This document shows, in pieces, positions 35,633 to 44,051 of a stretch of 64,000 bases of DNA (positions are counted from its first letter, which is position 1; each line of letters begins with the position of its first letter). Both the position numbers and the translations under genes were made by a program. The stretch is from Candidatus Rifleibacteriota bacterium (GTDB taxonomy: Bacteria > Muiribacteriota > Ozemobacteria > Ozemobacterales > Ozemobacteraceae), in contig JAAYVD010000081.1 of the NCBI GenBank assembly GCA_012517355.1, forward strand, positions 1 through 64,000. Direction: 5' to 3'. Under the pieces are notes generated by a model. It was not told the origin of the DNA, made no database searches, and saw nothing but the letters and a program-made list of their open reading frames with translations.

Positions 35633-36192
35633 CCCCGTTCGAAGGCCTTCAGATTGAGGTCGAGGAGTTTGGCGGGAATGCGTTCGCGCAGGCCGGCATC
35701 CCAGGTCTCGCGCTTGATGCCGGGCAGGCGGCGGGCCAGGACGCCCAGCAGAACGACGTTGACGCATTTGGGGTTGCCCAGTTCCTTCGCCATGTCGAGG
35801 GCGGGAACCGCCTGGACCTGGGCGGGGAGCTTTTCGAGAAGGGCGAAGACATCGGCGGGGTAGACCGAGGAGCCGGCCGAGACCGACATGGGCAGGATGC
35901 GCTGGCGGTTGACCAGGACCAGGCCCTTCGGCTTGAGGAGTTCCGACCAGCGCAGGGCCTCGAGCTCCTCGAACGACAGCAGGATGTCGGCCTCGCCCTT
36001 CCGGATGAGGGGGGAATGGATGGCCGGGCCGAACCGCACGTGGCTGACCACGCTGCCGCCGCGCTGGGCCATGCCGTGGACCTCGGACTTCTTGACGTCG
36101 AAGCCCTCGCGCATGGCGCACTCGGCCAGGAGGTTGCTGGCCAGCAGGGTTCCCTGGCCGCCGACACCGCACAGCAGGATATTGGTGATCAT
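35617..36192 (-). CDS. iorB: Indolepyruvate ferredoxin oxidoreductase beta subunit
   Basis: 191 residues. It is the gamma-domain subunit of the thiamine-dependent 2-oxoacid:ferredoxin oxidoreductase that converts aryl pyruvates to aryl-acyl-CoA. CGVGGQGTLLASNLLAECA, EVHGMAQRGGSVVSHVRFG and LLSFEELEALRW are characteristic. The ATG at 36192 overlaps the iorA stop as ATGA. The gene also overlaps the znuA start, tying the oxidoreductase and transporter into one operon. Confidence 0.95.
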   Translation of the reverse strand: MITNILLCGVGGQGTLLASNLLAECAMREGFDVKKSEVHGMAQRGGSVVSHVRFGPAIHSPLIRKGEADILLSFEELEALRWSELLKPKGLVLVNRQRILPMSVSAGSSVYPADVFALLEKLPAQVQAVPALDMAKELGNPKCVNVVLLGVLARRLPGIKRETWDAGLRERIPAKLLDLNLKAFERGWNAQ

Positions 36193-37976
36193 CGCTTGCC
36201 TCCCTTGTCCTGGGTGATGGCCCCGGGCCGGCAGACGCTGGCGCAGACGCCGCAATGGACGCACAGGGTCGCGTTGATGACGGTCTTGCCGTCGGTGGGA
36301 TCGCGTTCGATGGCCGGGCAGCCGACCTTCCAGCACTGGCCGCATTTCACGCACCTGGCGCGGTCGATCGACACGACGTGCTTTTCGGGCTTGTACCCCT
36401 TGAGCAGGAAGCAGGGCCGCTTCGTGATGATGACGGTGGGCTCGGGGGCGGCCAGGCACTCCTTGAGTTCGGTCTCGAGGGCTTTGAGGTCGAACGGATC
36501 GACCACGCGCACCCGTTTCACGCCGGCGGCCTCGCAGATCCTGACCAGGTCGAGGACCGGGGCGGGCTTCCCTTTCAGGGTGTAGCCGCTGGCGGGGTTC
36601 TGCTGGTGCCCGGTCATGGCGGTGATCGAGTTGTCGAGGACGATGGTGAGGTGGCGGCCCTGGTTGTAGACGGTGTCGATGAGGCCGGTGATGCCCGAGT
36701 GCATGAACGTCGACTCGCCGAGCACGGCGACCAGCTTGCCGTGGACCTTGTCGCCCATCGCCTTGCCGATGCCCAGCGCGTTGGTGATGGAAGCGCCCAT
36801 GCAGATGATGCTGTGCATGGCGTTGTGGGGGGCGAGGGCGCCGAGGCTGTAGCAGCCGATGTCGCCGGTGACGTGCAGGTCGAGCTTGCGCAGCAGGAAG
36901 AAGACGCCGCGGTGCGGGCAGCCCGGGCAGAGGACCGGCGGCCGCACCGGGATCTCGACGGCCGGCATGGTGACGGTGGCGGGCGGGGTCGTTTTCGTGA
37001 ACTCGGGGAGGGAGGCGGCCAGGATGTCGGGGTTCAGCTCGCCGCAGACGGGGATGCGGTCCTTGCCGAGGCAGGCGATGCCGAGGGCGCGCACCTTCTC
37101 CTCGAGGAAGGGGTCGTTCTCCTCGATCACGACGAGGGTCTTGACCGTCCTGGCGAAGTCCCGTACCAGGCGGGCGGGGAAGGGGTTGGTGAAGCCGAGC
37201 TTGAGGAAGGTGGCGTGGGGGAACACCTCGCGGGCGTGGGCGTAGCTGATGCCGCTGGTGATGATGCCCAGGGCGGGATCGCCCTTTTCGACGCGGTTCC
37301 AGGGACAGGAGCAGCCCCACTCCTCGAGGGCCTTCATCCGTTCCTCGACCTTGACGTGCAGCTTGCGGGCGTTGGCCGGCAGCACGCAGTATTTGGCCAT
37401 GTTGCGCTCGAGCTCGCGGGCGGGGGCCTCCTGGCGGGGGCCGAGGGTGACGATGCCCTCGGAATGCGAGATGCGGGTGGTGGTGCGCAGCATCACCGGG
37501 GCGTCATACTGCTCGGACAGCAGGAAGGCGGCGGCAGTCATGTCCTTCGCCTCCTGGCTGGAACTGGGCTCGAACAGGGGGGTCTTGGCCATGCGGGCGT
37601 AGAACCGGTTGTCCTGCTCGTTCTGCGAGCTGTGCATGCCCGGGTCGTCGGCGGTGACGATGACAAACCCGCCGTTGACGCCCGTGTAGGCCGCGGTGAA
37701 AAAGGGGTCGGCGGCGACGTTGAGGCCGACGTGCTTCTGGGCGCACAGCGAGCGGGCTCCGCCGTAGCAGGCGCCCAGGGCGGTCTCCAGGGCGGTCTTT
37801 TCGTTGACGGCCCACTGGGCGTCGATCTCGGCGTAGGTGCCGCAGTATTCGAGGATCTCGGTGGACGGGGTTCCCGGGTAGGCGGCGGCGAACCGGACGC
37901 CGGCCTCCCAGGCCCCGCGCGCGATGGCCGCATTTCCCGACAGAACGGCCTTCTGGGGCATTTCTCTGGCTTCCAT
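36189..37976 (-). CDS. iorA: Indolepyruvate ferredoxin oxidoreductase alpha subunit
   Basis: 595 residues. It carries the pyrimidine and thiamine-pyrophosphate domains (AAAYPGTPSTEIL, NEKTALETALGA, CPGCPHRGVFFLL, TFMHSGITGL) and a C-terminal pair of 4Fe-4S clusters (CVKCGQCWKVGC and CVHCGVCASVC). With iorB it oxidises aromatic 2-oxoacids and reduces ferredoxin, an anaerobic route of aromatic amino-acid breakdown or synthesis. The ATG at 37976 has AGGAAG upstream; a second ATG five codons later is possible. A -10-like TATACT lies at 38010-38015. Confidence 0.96.
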   Translation of the reverse strand: MEAREMPQKAVLSGNAAIARGAWEAGVRFAAAYPGTPSTEILEYCGTYAEIDAQWAVNEKTALETALGACYGGARSLCAQKHVGLNVAADPFFTAAYTGVNGGFVIVTADDPGMHSSQNEQDNRFYARMAKTPLFEPSSSQEAKDMTAAAFLLSEQYDAPVMLRTTTRISHSEGIVTLGPRQEAPARELERNMAKYCVLPANARKLHVKVEERMKALEEWGCSCPWNRVEKGDPALGIITSGISYAHAREVFPHATFLKLGFTNPFPARLVRDFARTVKTLVVIEENDPFLEEKVRALGIACLGKDRIPVCGELNPDILAASLPEFTKTTPPATVTMPAVEIPVRPPVLCPGCPHRGVFFLLRKLDLHVTGDIGCYSLGALAPHNAMHSIICMGASITNALGIGKAMGDKVHGKLVAVLGESTFMHSGITGLIDTVYNQGRHLTIVLDNSITAMTGHQQNPASGYTLKGKPAPVLDLVRICEAAGVKRVRVVDPFDLKALETELKECLAAPEPTVIITKRPCFLLKGYKPEKHVVSIDRARCVKCGQCWKVGCPAIERDPTDGKTVINATLCVHCGVCASVCRPGAITQDKGGKR

Positions 37977-38009
37977 GACGGCTTCCTTTCCTGGTGTTCG
38001 GACGGGGCG

Positions 38010-38015
38010 AGTATA
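38010..38015 (-). promoter_or_regulatory. Likely -10 box of the iorA operon
   Basis: TATACT on the minus strand, 33 bases upstream of the iorA start. No good -35 box is seen at 17 bases, so activation by a regulator is possible. Confidence 0.45.
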
Positions 38016-38060
38016 CCACAGGGGACCTGGGAGATGGGGAGGCCGCCGTGGGGCGCCGGG

Positions 38061-38089
38061 TTGAGAACGGGCGGGGGCTGGGTTACCAT
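38061..38089 (+). promoter_or_regulatory. Promoter of the epimerase gene
   Basis: TTGAGA, a 17-base spacer and TACCAT, ending 30 bases before the ATG at 38120. Confidence 0.65.
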
Positions 38090-38119
38090 CAAGGCCATCC
38101 CACCTGTCGAGGTCCGCGC

Positions 38120-39136
38120 ATGAACGTCCTGGTCACCGGCGCCGCCGGGTTCATCGGCTTCCACCTTTCCCAGGCCCTGCTGCGGCGGGGCGACACCGTG
38201 GTCGGTCTGGACAACCTGAACGACTACTACGAGGTGACCCTGAAGCAGGCCCGCCTGGCCATTCTCGAAAAGACCCCCGGCTTCCGGTTCGTGCGGGCCG
38301 ACCTGGCCGACCGCGCCGCCATGGCCGACCTGTTCCGGCAGCACCGGTTCGATCGGGTGGTGAACCTCGCCGCCCAGGCCGGCGTCCGCTACAGCCTGAC
38401 CAACCCGCATGCCTACGTCGACGCCAACCTCGTCGGGTTCGTGAACGTGCTCGAGGGCTGTCGCCATGCCCAGGTCCCCCACCTGACCTACGCCAGTTCG
38501 AGCTCGGTCTACGGGGCCAACACCGTGATGCCGTTCTCGGTGCATCACAACGTCGATCACCCCGTTTCCCTCTACGCGGCCACCAAGAAGGCCAACGAAC
38601 TGATGGCGCACACCTACGCGCATCTGTATGGCCTGCCGGTCACGGGGCTGCGGTTTTTCACCGTCTACGGCCCCTGGGGAAGGCCCGACATGGCCCTGTT
38701 CCTGTTCACCAGGGCCATCCTCTCGGGGCAGCCGATCCAGGTCTTCAACGAGGGGAGGATGCAGCGCGATTTCACCTACATCGACGACATCGTCGAAGGG
38801 GTGGTGCGGGTCACCGACCGCATTCCCGAGGGGAACCCCGCCTGGTCGGGCGACCAGCCCGATCCGGCCAGCAGCCGGGCCCCCTACCGGGTCTACAACA
38901 TCGGCAACCACCAGCCGGCCGAACTCCTGCGGTTCATCGAAATCCTCGAGGAGAAGCTGGGGCGGAAGGCGCAGAAGACCTTCCTGCCCATGCAGCCGGG
39001 CGACGTTCCCGCCACCTACGCCGACGTCGACGATCTGCGGCGCGACGTGGGCTTCGCCCCGGCCACCCCGCTCGAGGTGGGCATCGAACGCTTCGTGGCC
39101 TGGTATCGCGACTACTACCGGGTGCCGGCGGAGTAG
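38120..39136 (+). CDS. NAD-dependent epimerase, UDP-glucuronate 4-epimerase type
   Basis: 338 residues of the extended short-chain dehydrogenase family. [20 protein letters not shown] binds NAD. Catalysis uses the SSSSVYG segment and Tyr/Lys in [26 protein letters not shown] after the second strand and [17 protein letters not shown] are typical of UDP-glucuronate 4-epimerases, which make UDP-galacturonate for polysaccharides. The ATG at 38120 has GAGG 7 bases upstream; the in-frame extension to 37994 crosses the promoter and is rejected. It is a single gene, with no polysaccharide cluster beside it. Confidence 0.92.
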   Translation: MNVLVTGAAGFIGFHLSQALLRRGDTVVGLDNLNDYYEVTLKQARLAILEKTPGFRFVRADLADRAAMADLFRQHRFDRVVNLAAQAGVRYSLTNPHAYVDANLVGFVNVLEGCRHAQVPHLTYASSSSVYGANTVMPFSVHHNVDHPVSLYAATKKANELMAHTYAHLYGLPVTGLRFFTVYGPWGRPDMALFLFTRAILSGQPIQVFNEGRMQRDFTYIDDIVEGVVRVTDRIPEGNPAWSGDQPDPASSRAPYRVYNIGNHQPAELLRFIEILEEKLGRKAQKTFLPMQPGDVPATYADVDDLRRDVGFAPATPLEVGIERFVAWYRDYYRVPAE

Positions 39137-39321
39137 TCCTGCGTCAGACCTGACGGCGGGGGCACCGCACGGGAAAGGGGCCGCCGCCGGTCAACGCGGA
39201 TGGACGGGGCTGAGGATGGTTAGGATTTCGCGTTTCCGCGATGCTCTGTGGAAAGGGAACGGTCCGTTCCACCCGTCGGGCCTTGATCCCATTTTCCACC
39301 ATCCCGTGGACTCGGAGCGGC
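39137..39321. other. Interval between convergent genes with palindromes
   Basis: It separates the epimerase and GAF-sensor genes. A 14-base hairpin CGTCAG-AC-CTGACG lies at 39142-39155, just past the epimerase stop. A 15-bp odd palindrome GGAACGG-T-CCGTTCC lies at 39256-39270. No T-run terminator is visible. Confidence 0.5.
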
Positions 39322-41760
39322 TCAGGCGGTGAGGTTGGCCTTGTAGAAGTTTTCCCACAACTCCTTCTCCTCGTTGAGGACGAAGAGGCCGAGGCTTTCG
39401 GCAGCCAGTTTGGCGGCGACATCCACGATGCCCAGGAGGCCGGGGTCGGCATTGGGAACCTGCATGAACAGGACGCCCACCAGGCGCTGGCCCTGGTTGA
39501 GGGGATACCCGAGGAGGGTGACCCCTTCGGAGGCTTCCTTGATGACCGCCTTGTGGGCGGGGTTGGCCCGGAGCGTCTTGAGGACCTTCTCCTCGAGGGG
39601 ACGCATGGCCAGTGGCCGGGTGGCGTCGATGCGGGCGAGGGGTTGGGCGGTGCCGTCGTTGTGCAGGCGGAGGATGATGCCGTCGACGGCGCCGCAGATG
39701 CGTCCAAGGGCGCGCAGGTATTTCTGATACGGTTGGTCGCTCTGGTCCGGGGTGATGCGGGAGAGTTCGAGGAACCCCTCGATCTGGGTTTCGAGGCTCT
39801 TGATGGTGTGGGTGAGGGTCTGTTGCTGGACCTCGAGGTTGCGGGTGGCGATGGCGTTCTTGAGCGCGATGGCGGTGTGGGAGAGGTAGTAGGTCAGCAT
39901 GCTGATCATCTTTTCGGGGCTCTCTTCCTGGCCGTAGCGCTCGAGCATCATCATGCCCAGGACCTCCTTGCCGTGCCGGACCGGAATGTAGGCCACGAGT
40001 CGCTGGACGGGCCCGCTCGAGATGGTCATGGCGGCCGACTTGTCGGGATGGACCTCGGCCTTGATGACCACCGGCTGCCCCTCGTTGAGGACCGGTTCGA
40101 GGACCTTGGGGTTCTTGCGGGGGAGGTCGAGCAGGCGGGGGGAAGCCTTGCGGGTGTCGAGAATCTCGGTCAGCCGGGTGGGGGCTGCGGGGCTGCGGAA
40201 GATGTGCAGGCAGGTGTGGTCGAGCTTGAACAGGGTCTTGGTGCGGCGCTCGATGAGGGCGGCCAGGGCGTCGAGCTGGGTGCTGTTCTTGAGCAGTTCG
40301 ATGACCTCCTCGAGGATGACCTGCTTGTAGCCGATGTCAGCGGCCAGCGCGTCATTGGACGATTTGAGGCCGGCGTTCTCCTGCTGCAGACTCGCGACCT
40401 GGGTTTCCAGGCCGCCATTGACGGATTCCAGCCTCTTGATGGTCTGGGTGAGGGTCTGGATCTCGACCGACCGCTCCGAGGCGAGCTTGAGGGTCTTCAT
40501 CAGTTGCTGGTTGGCTTCCTTCCCTTCCAGGGAGGTCTTTTCGAGCTCGATCTGGGCGGTGTCCAGCGAGTGCTTGAGCTCCTCGACCCGCTCCTGGTGG
40601 AACAGGGGTTCGGTGATGTCGTCGACCATCAGGAGGATCAGGGGGCGTTTTTCGGAGTCGGGCAGGGGAATCAGCCGGCAGGACAAGGTGTGGGTGGTGC
40701 CTTCCCCGGCCTGGAACTTGATCCGCTCGATCTCGCGGGGCCGGCCCCCGGTGAGGACCGACTGGATCACATACCCCATGCCGTACTGCTTGAAGGCGGG
40801 AACGGTCTCGAGAATGTTCTTCCCGAGGAGGTTTCCTGGGATCATGGCGACCCGGCCGCGTTTGTATTTGAGGACGGTGCCCTGGCCGTCGAGCATGAAC
40901 CAGGCGGCCTGGACGTGCTCGGCGACATTGACCTGGGCGACGGCCTCGCGGCGGTTCTTGTCCAGCAACTGGTTCAGGAAGAAGATCCGTTCCTTGAAGA
41001 TCGAGGTCAGGCTGTGCGAGAGGTAGGCCGTCCCGAGCAGCGCCACGAACATGGTGAAGAAACTGGAGATCGCCCATTCAGGAGAGTTGCTGAGGTCGCC
41101 GATCTGGGGGCCGTAGAACTTGATGTGGGTCAGGAGGCGGGCGTTGATGAGGAGGCAGAGGGCGAGGTAGGTGGCGGCCGCCAGCATGGCGTAGGCCCCG
41201 CCGGTGTAGAACCCCATCACGGCGCCGGCGACGATGACCGGGATCACGGAGAGGAAGATGAGGGGGCTTTCGGCGGATCCCGTGAAACGCACCAGCAGGG
41301 TGAGCATGAGGATGTCCATGATCACCTGGGTGTGCATGATGTTGTCGAGGGACAGGAGGTTGAAGCGAACCCCCCGGAGGGATTCGAGCAGGAACAGATA
41401 CAAAGCCCCGGTGATCTTCAAGGCGGCCCGGGGCAGGCCGAACATCGACCGGATCCCGTTTTCCCGCAGCCTTCCCGAGAACTGGCTGATGAGCGACAGC
41501 AGATACCGCTTCAGGACCTGTGTTCCGCGGCGCAGCACGAGCTGCCGCGAGAGCAGGGCGATGTGGACCGTGAAGAAGACGTTGAGCACGGCCAGCACGC
41601 AGCACAGGACGTAGATCGGGGTGATCTGGAAGCTCATCCGGAAAACGTGGGTGGCCAACAGGCTGAAGCCGAACAGGATGGGAATGGCGGCCCAGCGCAA
41701 AGCCACCAGGCCTTGCGCGATCTGCAGTTCCCGGAGTCCCGAGCGGTTGGGTTGTTCCAT
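39322..41760 (-). CDS. Membrane PAS/GAF sensor protein without an output domain
   Basis: About 812 residues. The first 260 contain several hydrophobic segments (LVALRWAAIPILFGFSLLATHVF, ITPIYVLCCVLAVLNVFF and others) resembling histidine-kinase membrane sensors. A PAS-like domain (about 270-390) is followed by a long coiled coil (about 390-490) and two GAF-like domains (about 480-650 and 670-805). No kinase, cyclase, GGDEF or phosphatase domain follows. It may regulate a partner protein or be an adaptor. The ATG at 41760 has GGAGG 7 bases upstream. Confidence 0.85.
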   Translation of the reverse strand: MEQPNRSGLRELQIAQGLVALRWAAIPILFGFSLLATHVFRMSFQITPIYVLCCVLAVLNVFFTVHIALLSRQLVLRRGTQVLKRYLLSLISQFSGRLRENGIRSMFGLPRAALKITGALYLFLLESLRGVRFNLLSLDNIMHTQVIMDILMLTLLVRFTGSAESPLIFLSVIPVIVAGAVMGFYTGGAYAMLAAATYLALCLLINARLLTHIKFYGPQIGDLSNSPEWAISSFFTMFVALLGTAYLSHSLTSIFKERIFFLNQLLDKNRREAVAQVNVAEHVQAAWFMLDGQGTVLKYKRGRVAMIPGNLLGKNILETVPAFKQYGMGYVIQSVLTGGRPREIERIKFQAGEGTTHTLSCRLIPLPDSEKRPLILLMVDDITEPLFHQERVEELKHSLDTAQIELEKTSLEGKEANQQLMKTLKLASERSVEIQTLTQTIKRLESVNGGLETQVASLQQENAGLKSSNDALAADIGYKQVILEEVIELLKNSTQLDALAALIERRTKTLFKLDHTCLHIFRSPAAPTRLTEILDTRKASPRLLDLPRKNPKVLEPVLNEGQPVVIKAEVHPDKSAAMTISSGPVQRLVAYIPVRHGKEVLGMMMLERYGQEESPEKMISMLTYYLSHTAIALKNAIATRNLEVQQQTLTHTIKSLETQIEGFLELSRITPDQSDQPYQKYLRALGRICGAVDGIILRLHNDGTAQPLARIDATRPLAMRPLEEKVLKTLRANPAHKAVIKEASEGVTLLGYPLNQGQRLVGVLFMQVPNADPGLLGIVDVAAKLAAESLGLFVLNEEKELWENFYKANLTA

Positions 41761-42328
41761 GGGGTTCCTCCCGAGTCGCTGAAACAAACGATGGTTCAGT
41801 CTGGCTATCGGCATCTTCAGGACGAATCCGAAGGGACCGGAAGGGGGGGGGGAGATTCTCGAGAGTTGTCAGGAACCTCCACGCTGGAGGGAAATTGGGG
41901 AAGGAGGCGCCAGGGGAAGAGCCGAAGATGGTCAGACCCCCATGGGCGGCCCGAATGGTGAGACCCCAACAGGTTGCCAGAAACCTCGAGAACGCAGGGG
42001 AAACGGGGAAGGTGGGGAAGAGGCGAAGGGGGTCAGGACATCCGGCGGGGGAACGGGTCCGAGGTTTGGAGGTGAGGGGGAAAAGACCGAGCCTCTGCGG
42101 TGGGTCAAAAGACGAAAGGGTCAGGATGTTCGAGGTGGTGAGGGGAGGGGAAAACCGAACATCCGCCACCTGGCAACAGGGAAGGAGTTGGAAAGGGGGA
42201 GGCGGCATAGAGGAAGAAGGGGAAGAGCGATGGCAGGGGGGGAGATGGGGAGGAGGACGTTCTCGAGCGGCGTGTCGGAGCCACCAGAGGCCAGGGGGCG
42301 GTCCTCGGAGGGCGGACTGGCGGAAGGG
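41761..42328. other. Purine-biased intergenic region with degenerate repeats
   Basis: 568 bases without a supportable gene. From about 41840 to 42270 the plus strand is strongly G/A-rich. Two imperfect direct repeats start near 41866 and 41972 with GTTGYCAGRAACCTC, each followed by GGGGAA-rich text and a GTCAG motif; a third, weaker GTCAGGATGTT lies near 42120. This could be an R-loop- or triplex-prone tract, a decayed gene or an untranslated leader of the sensor gene. Confidence 0.5.
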
Positions 42329-43933
42329 TCAGAACAGGCGGGAGACCGATTCCAGGCTTTCGGGGGGGATGTCGTCGAGCAGCAGGCGGGCCACCAGGCG
42401 GGCCAGGCCGCTGCCGGTGGCGGTCTGGATGGTCCAGCGGCCGCGCAGAGCCCCGGGGGGGGCGGCGGGGAGATCGAGGATGGAGCGGAGAGAGTCGAGA
42501 TCGAGGATGCGCGGGGCGGGCGCGGGGGCTGGGCGTTGCGGCCAGCCCTGCTGCAACAGGCCGAACAGTTCGAAGGGGCGGCAGGAGCCGACGGCCACGA
42601 CGGCGATGTCCAGGCCGGGGAACTCGTCGGGCGGCGGGGTGGTGCCGTCCAGTTTGAGGGCGGCGGTCAGGAGGGACCGGGCCAAAGACAGCGAGTAGGT
42701 CAGGCCGGGCCGCCGGACGCTCCAGCGCCAGAGGAACAAGCCCTGCGGCGTGGTCTCGTGGGTCGAGCCCGACAGTTCCGGGGCGGCCACCTGGTCGATG
42801 CTGCGGGCCAGGCGGGCCAGCACCGACGCCTTGCCCCGGAGGGCGATGCTCACCTCCAGCGTGTCGGAAGGGGCCGGTCCGCTGAGGGCGGCGAGCCGGG
42901 GCCGGGAGTCGAGCCGGGCTGTGAACCGGTGCTGGAGGGGATTCGGCAGGCAGACCAGGCGTTCGATCCGGTCGGGCCGGCGGAAGGCGAACCGCTCCTG
43001 GGTGAACTCCCCGATGCCCATGTGGTCGAACCAGGCTTCGAGGAAGGAGCCCTTTTCGAGGTCCAGCAGCTCGTTCTGGTGCACCCGGACGCACTGGGCG
43101 GCGAAGCCGGTCCAGGCCGCGCTCGAGGCGGGGTCGTCGGTCAGCCGCAGGAAGTCGGCGGCCAGGGCGTCCCGTTCCCACAGGGAATCGATGGGCCCGG
43201 TGGCGACCAGGGCCAGGACGACGGCCTGGGGGAGGGTCCAGAGGTCGAAGGAGAGGCTGCCGCGGGCGCCGGGCAGGCGGACGAACCGCTCGCCGAGGAA
43301 CCGGGCGGACACGATGTCTTCGGGGGTCGGTTCGTTCCAGAGGGCGAGATGGATGACCCGGGGTTCCAGGTTGGGGCAGACCAGGTCGGCCGAGGGGGTG
43401 GCGGGGCTGGTGGGGGCGGGGAGGGCGAGAGAAGGCAGGAGTTCGCCCAGCTTCTTGCGCGCGCCCTGGAGGGAGGGGTTGAGCCAGAGGGTGACGCGGG
43501 GGGTGGCGGGGGTGGTCTGGGGCAGGAGGTGGCGGCAGTACTGGAGGGTGCCGTCCACCCAGGTGGCGGGGCGGGAGGGGAAGCGCGTGGCGGCGAGGCG
43601 GAAGGAGAGGTGCTTGCACAGCACGGTGGCGATCTCCTCGGCTTCGGCGGGGGGCATCGGCAGGAACAGGCCGAGCTGCAGGGTGGTCGGGGTTTCCAGG
43701 GTCCGCCAGGTGGCCCCCCGCGACAGGAGGAACCGGCCGAGGGACGGGTCGGTGGCGGTGGCAAGGCCGTCCTCGAGCAGGCTGCGCAGGTCGGGGGCCA
43801 GGGAACCGCCCTCGCGGGAGGGCAGTTCGAAAGTCAGGACGCAGACCGACAGGTCGCCGGAGGTCTGCAGGGCGGAGACCGGAACGGCCACTGCCACGAG
43901 GAACAGCCAGGCCAGCACGAGGCGTCGGATCAC
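42329..43933 (-). CDS. Secreted protein of unknown function
   Basis: 534 residues. A signal peptide is present (LVLAWLFLVAVAVPVSA). The remainder is a mixed alpha/beta sequence with two apparently similar halves and no recognised family. An M16-peptidase-like fold came to mind from its length and alternating strands and helices, but no HxxEH or equivalent metal motif exists. The start is GTG at 43933 with AGGAGG 11 bases upstream. A near-consensus promoter lies at 43982-44010. Confidence 0.8.
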   Translation of the reverse strand: MIRRLVLAWLFLVAVAVPVSALQTSGDLSVCVLTFELPSREGGSLAPDLRSLLEDGLATATDPSLGRFLLSRGATWRTLETPTTLQLGLFLPMPPAEAEEIATVLCKHLSFRLAATRFPSRPATWVDGTLQYCRHLLPQTTPATPRVTLWLNPSLQGARKKLGELLPSLALPAPTSPATPSADLVCPNLEPRVIHLALWNEPTPEDIVSARFLGERFVRLPGARGSLSFDLWTLPQAVVLALVATGPIDSLWERDALAADFLRLTDDPASSAAWTGFAAQCVRVHQNELLDLEKGSFLEAWFDHMGIGEFTQERFAFRRPDRIERLVCLPNPLQHRFTARLDSRPRLAALSGPAPSDTLEVSIALRGKASVLARLARSIDQVAAPELSGSTHETTPQGLFLWRWSVRRPGLTYSLSLARSLLTAALKLDGTTPPPDEFPGLDIAVVAVGSCRPFELFGLLQQGWPQRPAPAPAPRILDLDSLRSILDLPAAPPGALRGRWTIQTATGSGLARLVARLLLDDIPPESLESVSRLF

Positions 43934-43981
43934 GATGGGAAGGGCCTCCTGGAAAGCGATGTCGGGAAGGGCCTCGTTCCG

Positions 43982-44010
43982 ATTATAGGTTCCCCTGCGG
44001 TGGGGGTCAA
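43982..44010 (-). promoter_or_regulatory. Promoter of the secreted-protein gene
   Basis: TTGACC, a 17-base spacer and TATAAT on the minus strand, about 49 bases before the GTG start. Confidence 0.8.
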
Positions 44011-44051
44011 CCGGCCGGATTCCCGGGAAACATGGGGCCGGCGGGGCCCGG

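Noticed and set aside
39215-39262. Possible fourth copy of the 83-bp repeat
   Set aside because: On the reverse strand CCCTTTCC and CGCGGAAACGCG recall the repeat, but spacing differs and the matching run is short. Chance cannot be excluded.
42105-43619. Minus-strand frame of 504 codons overlapping the secreted-protein gene
   Set aside because: It is in another frame of the 43933 gene, His/Pro/Arg-rich and without a start signal.
42329-43933. M16-type peptidase assignment for the secreted protein
   Set aside because: No HxxEH motif or other zinc site is present.
44031-44051. Hairpin GGGCC/GGCCC after citF as a terminator
   Set aside because: The stem is only 5 bp and no T-run follows on the minus strand.
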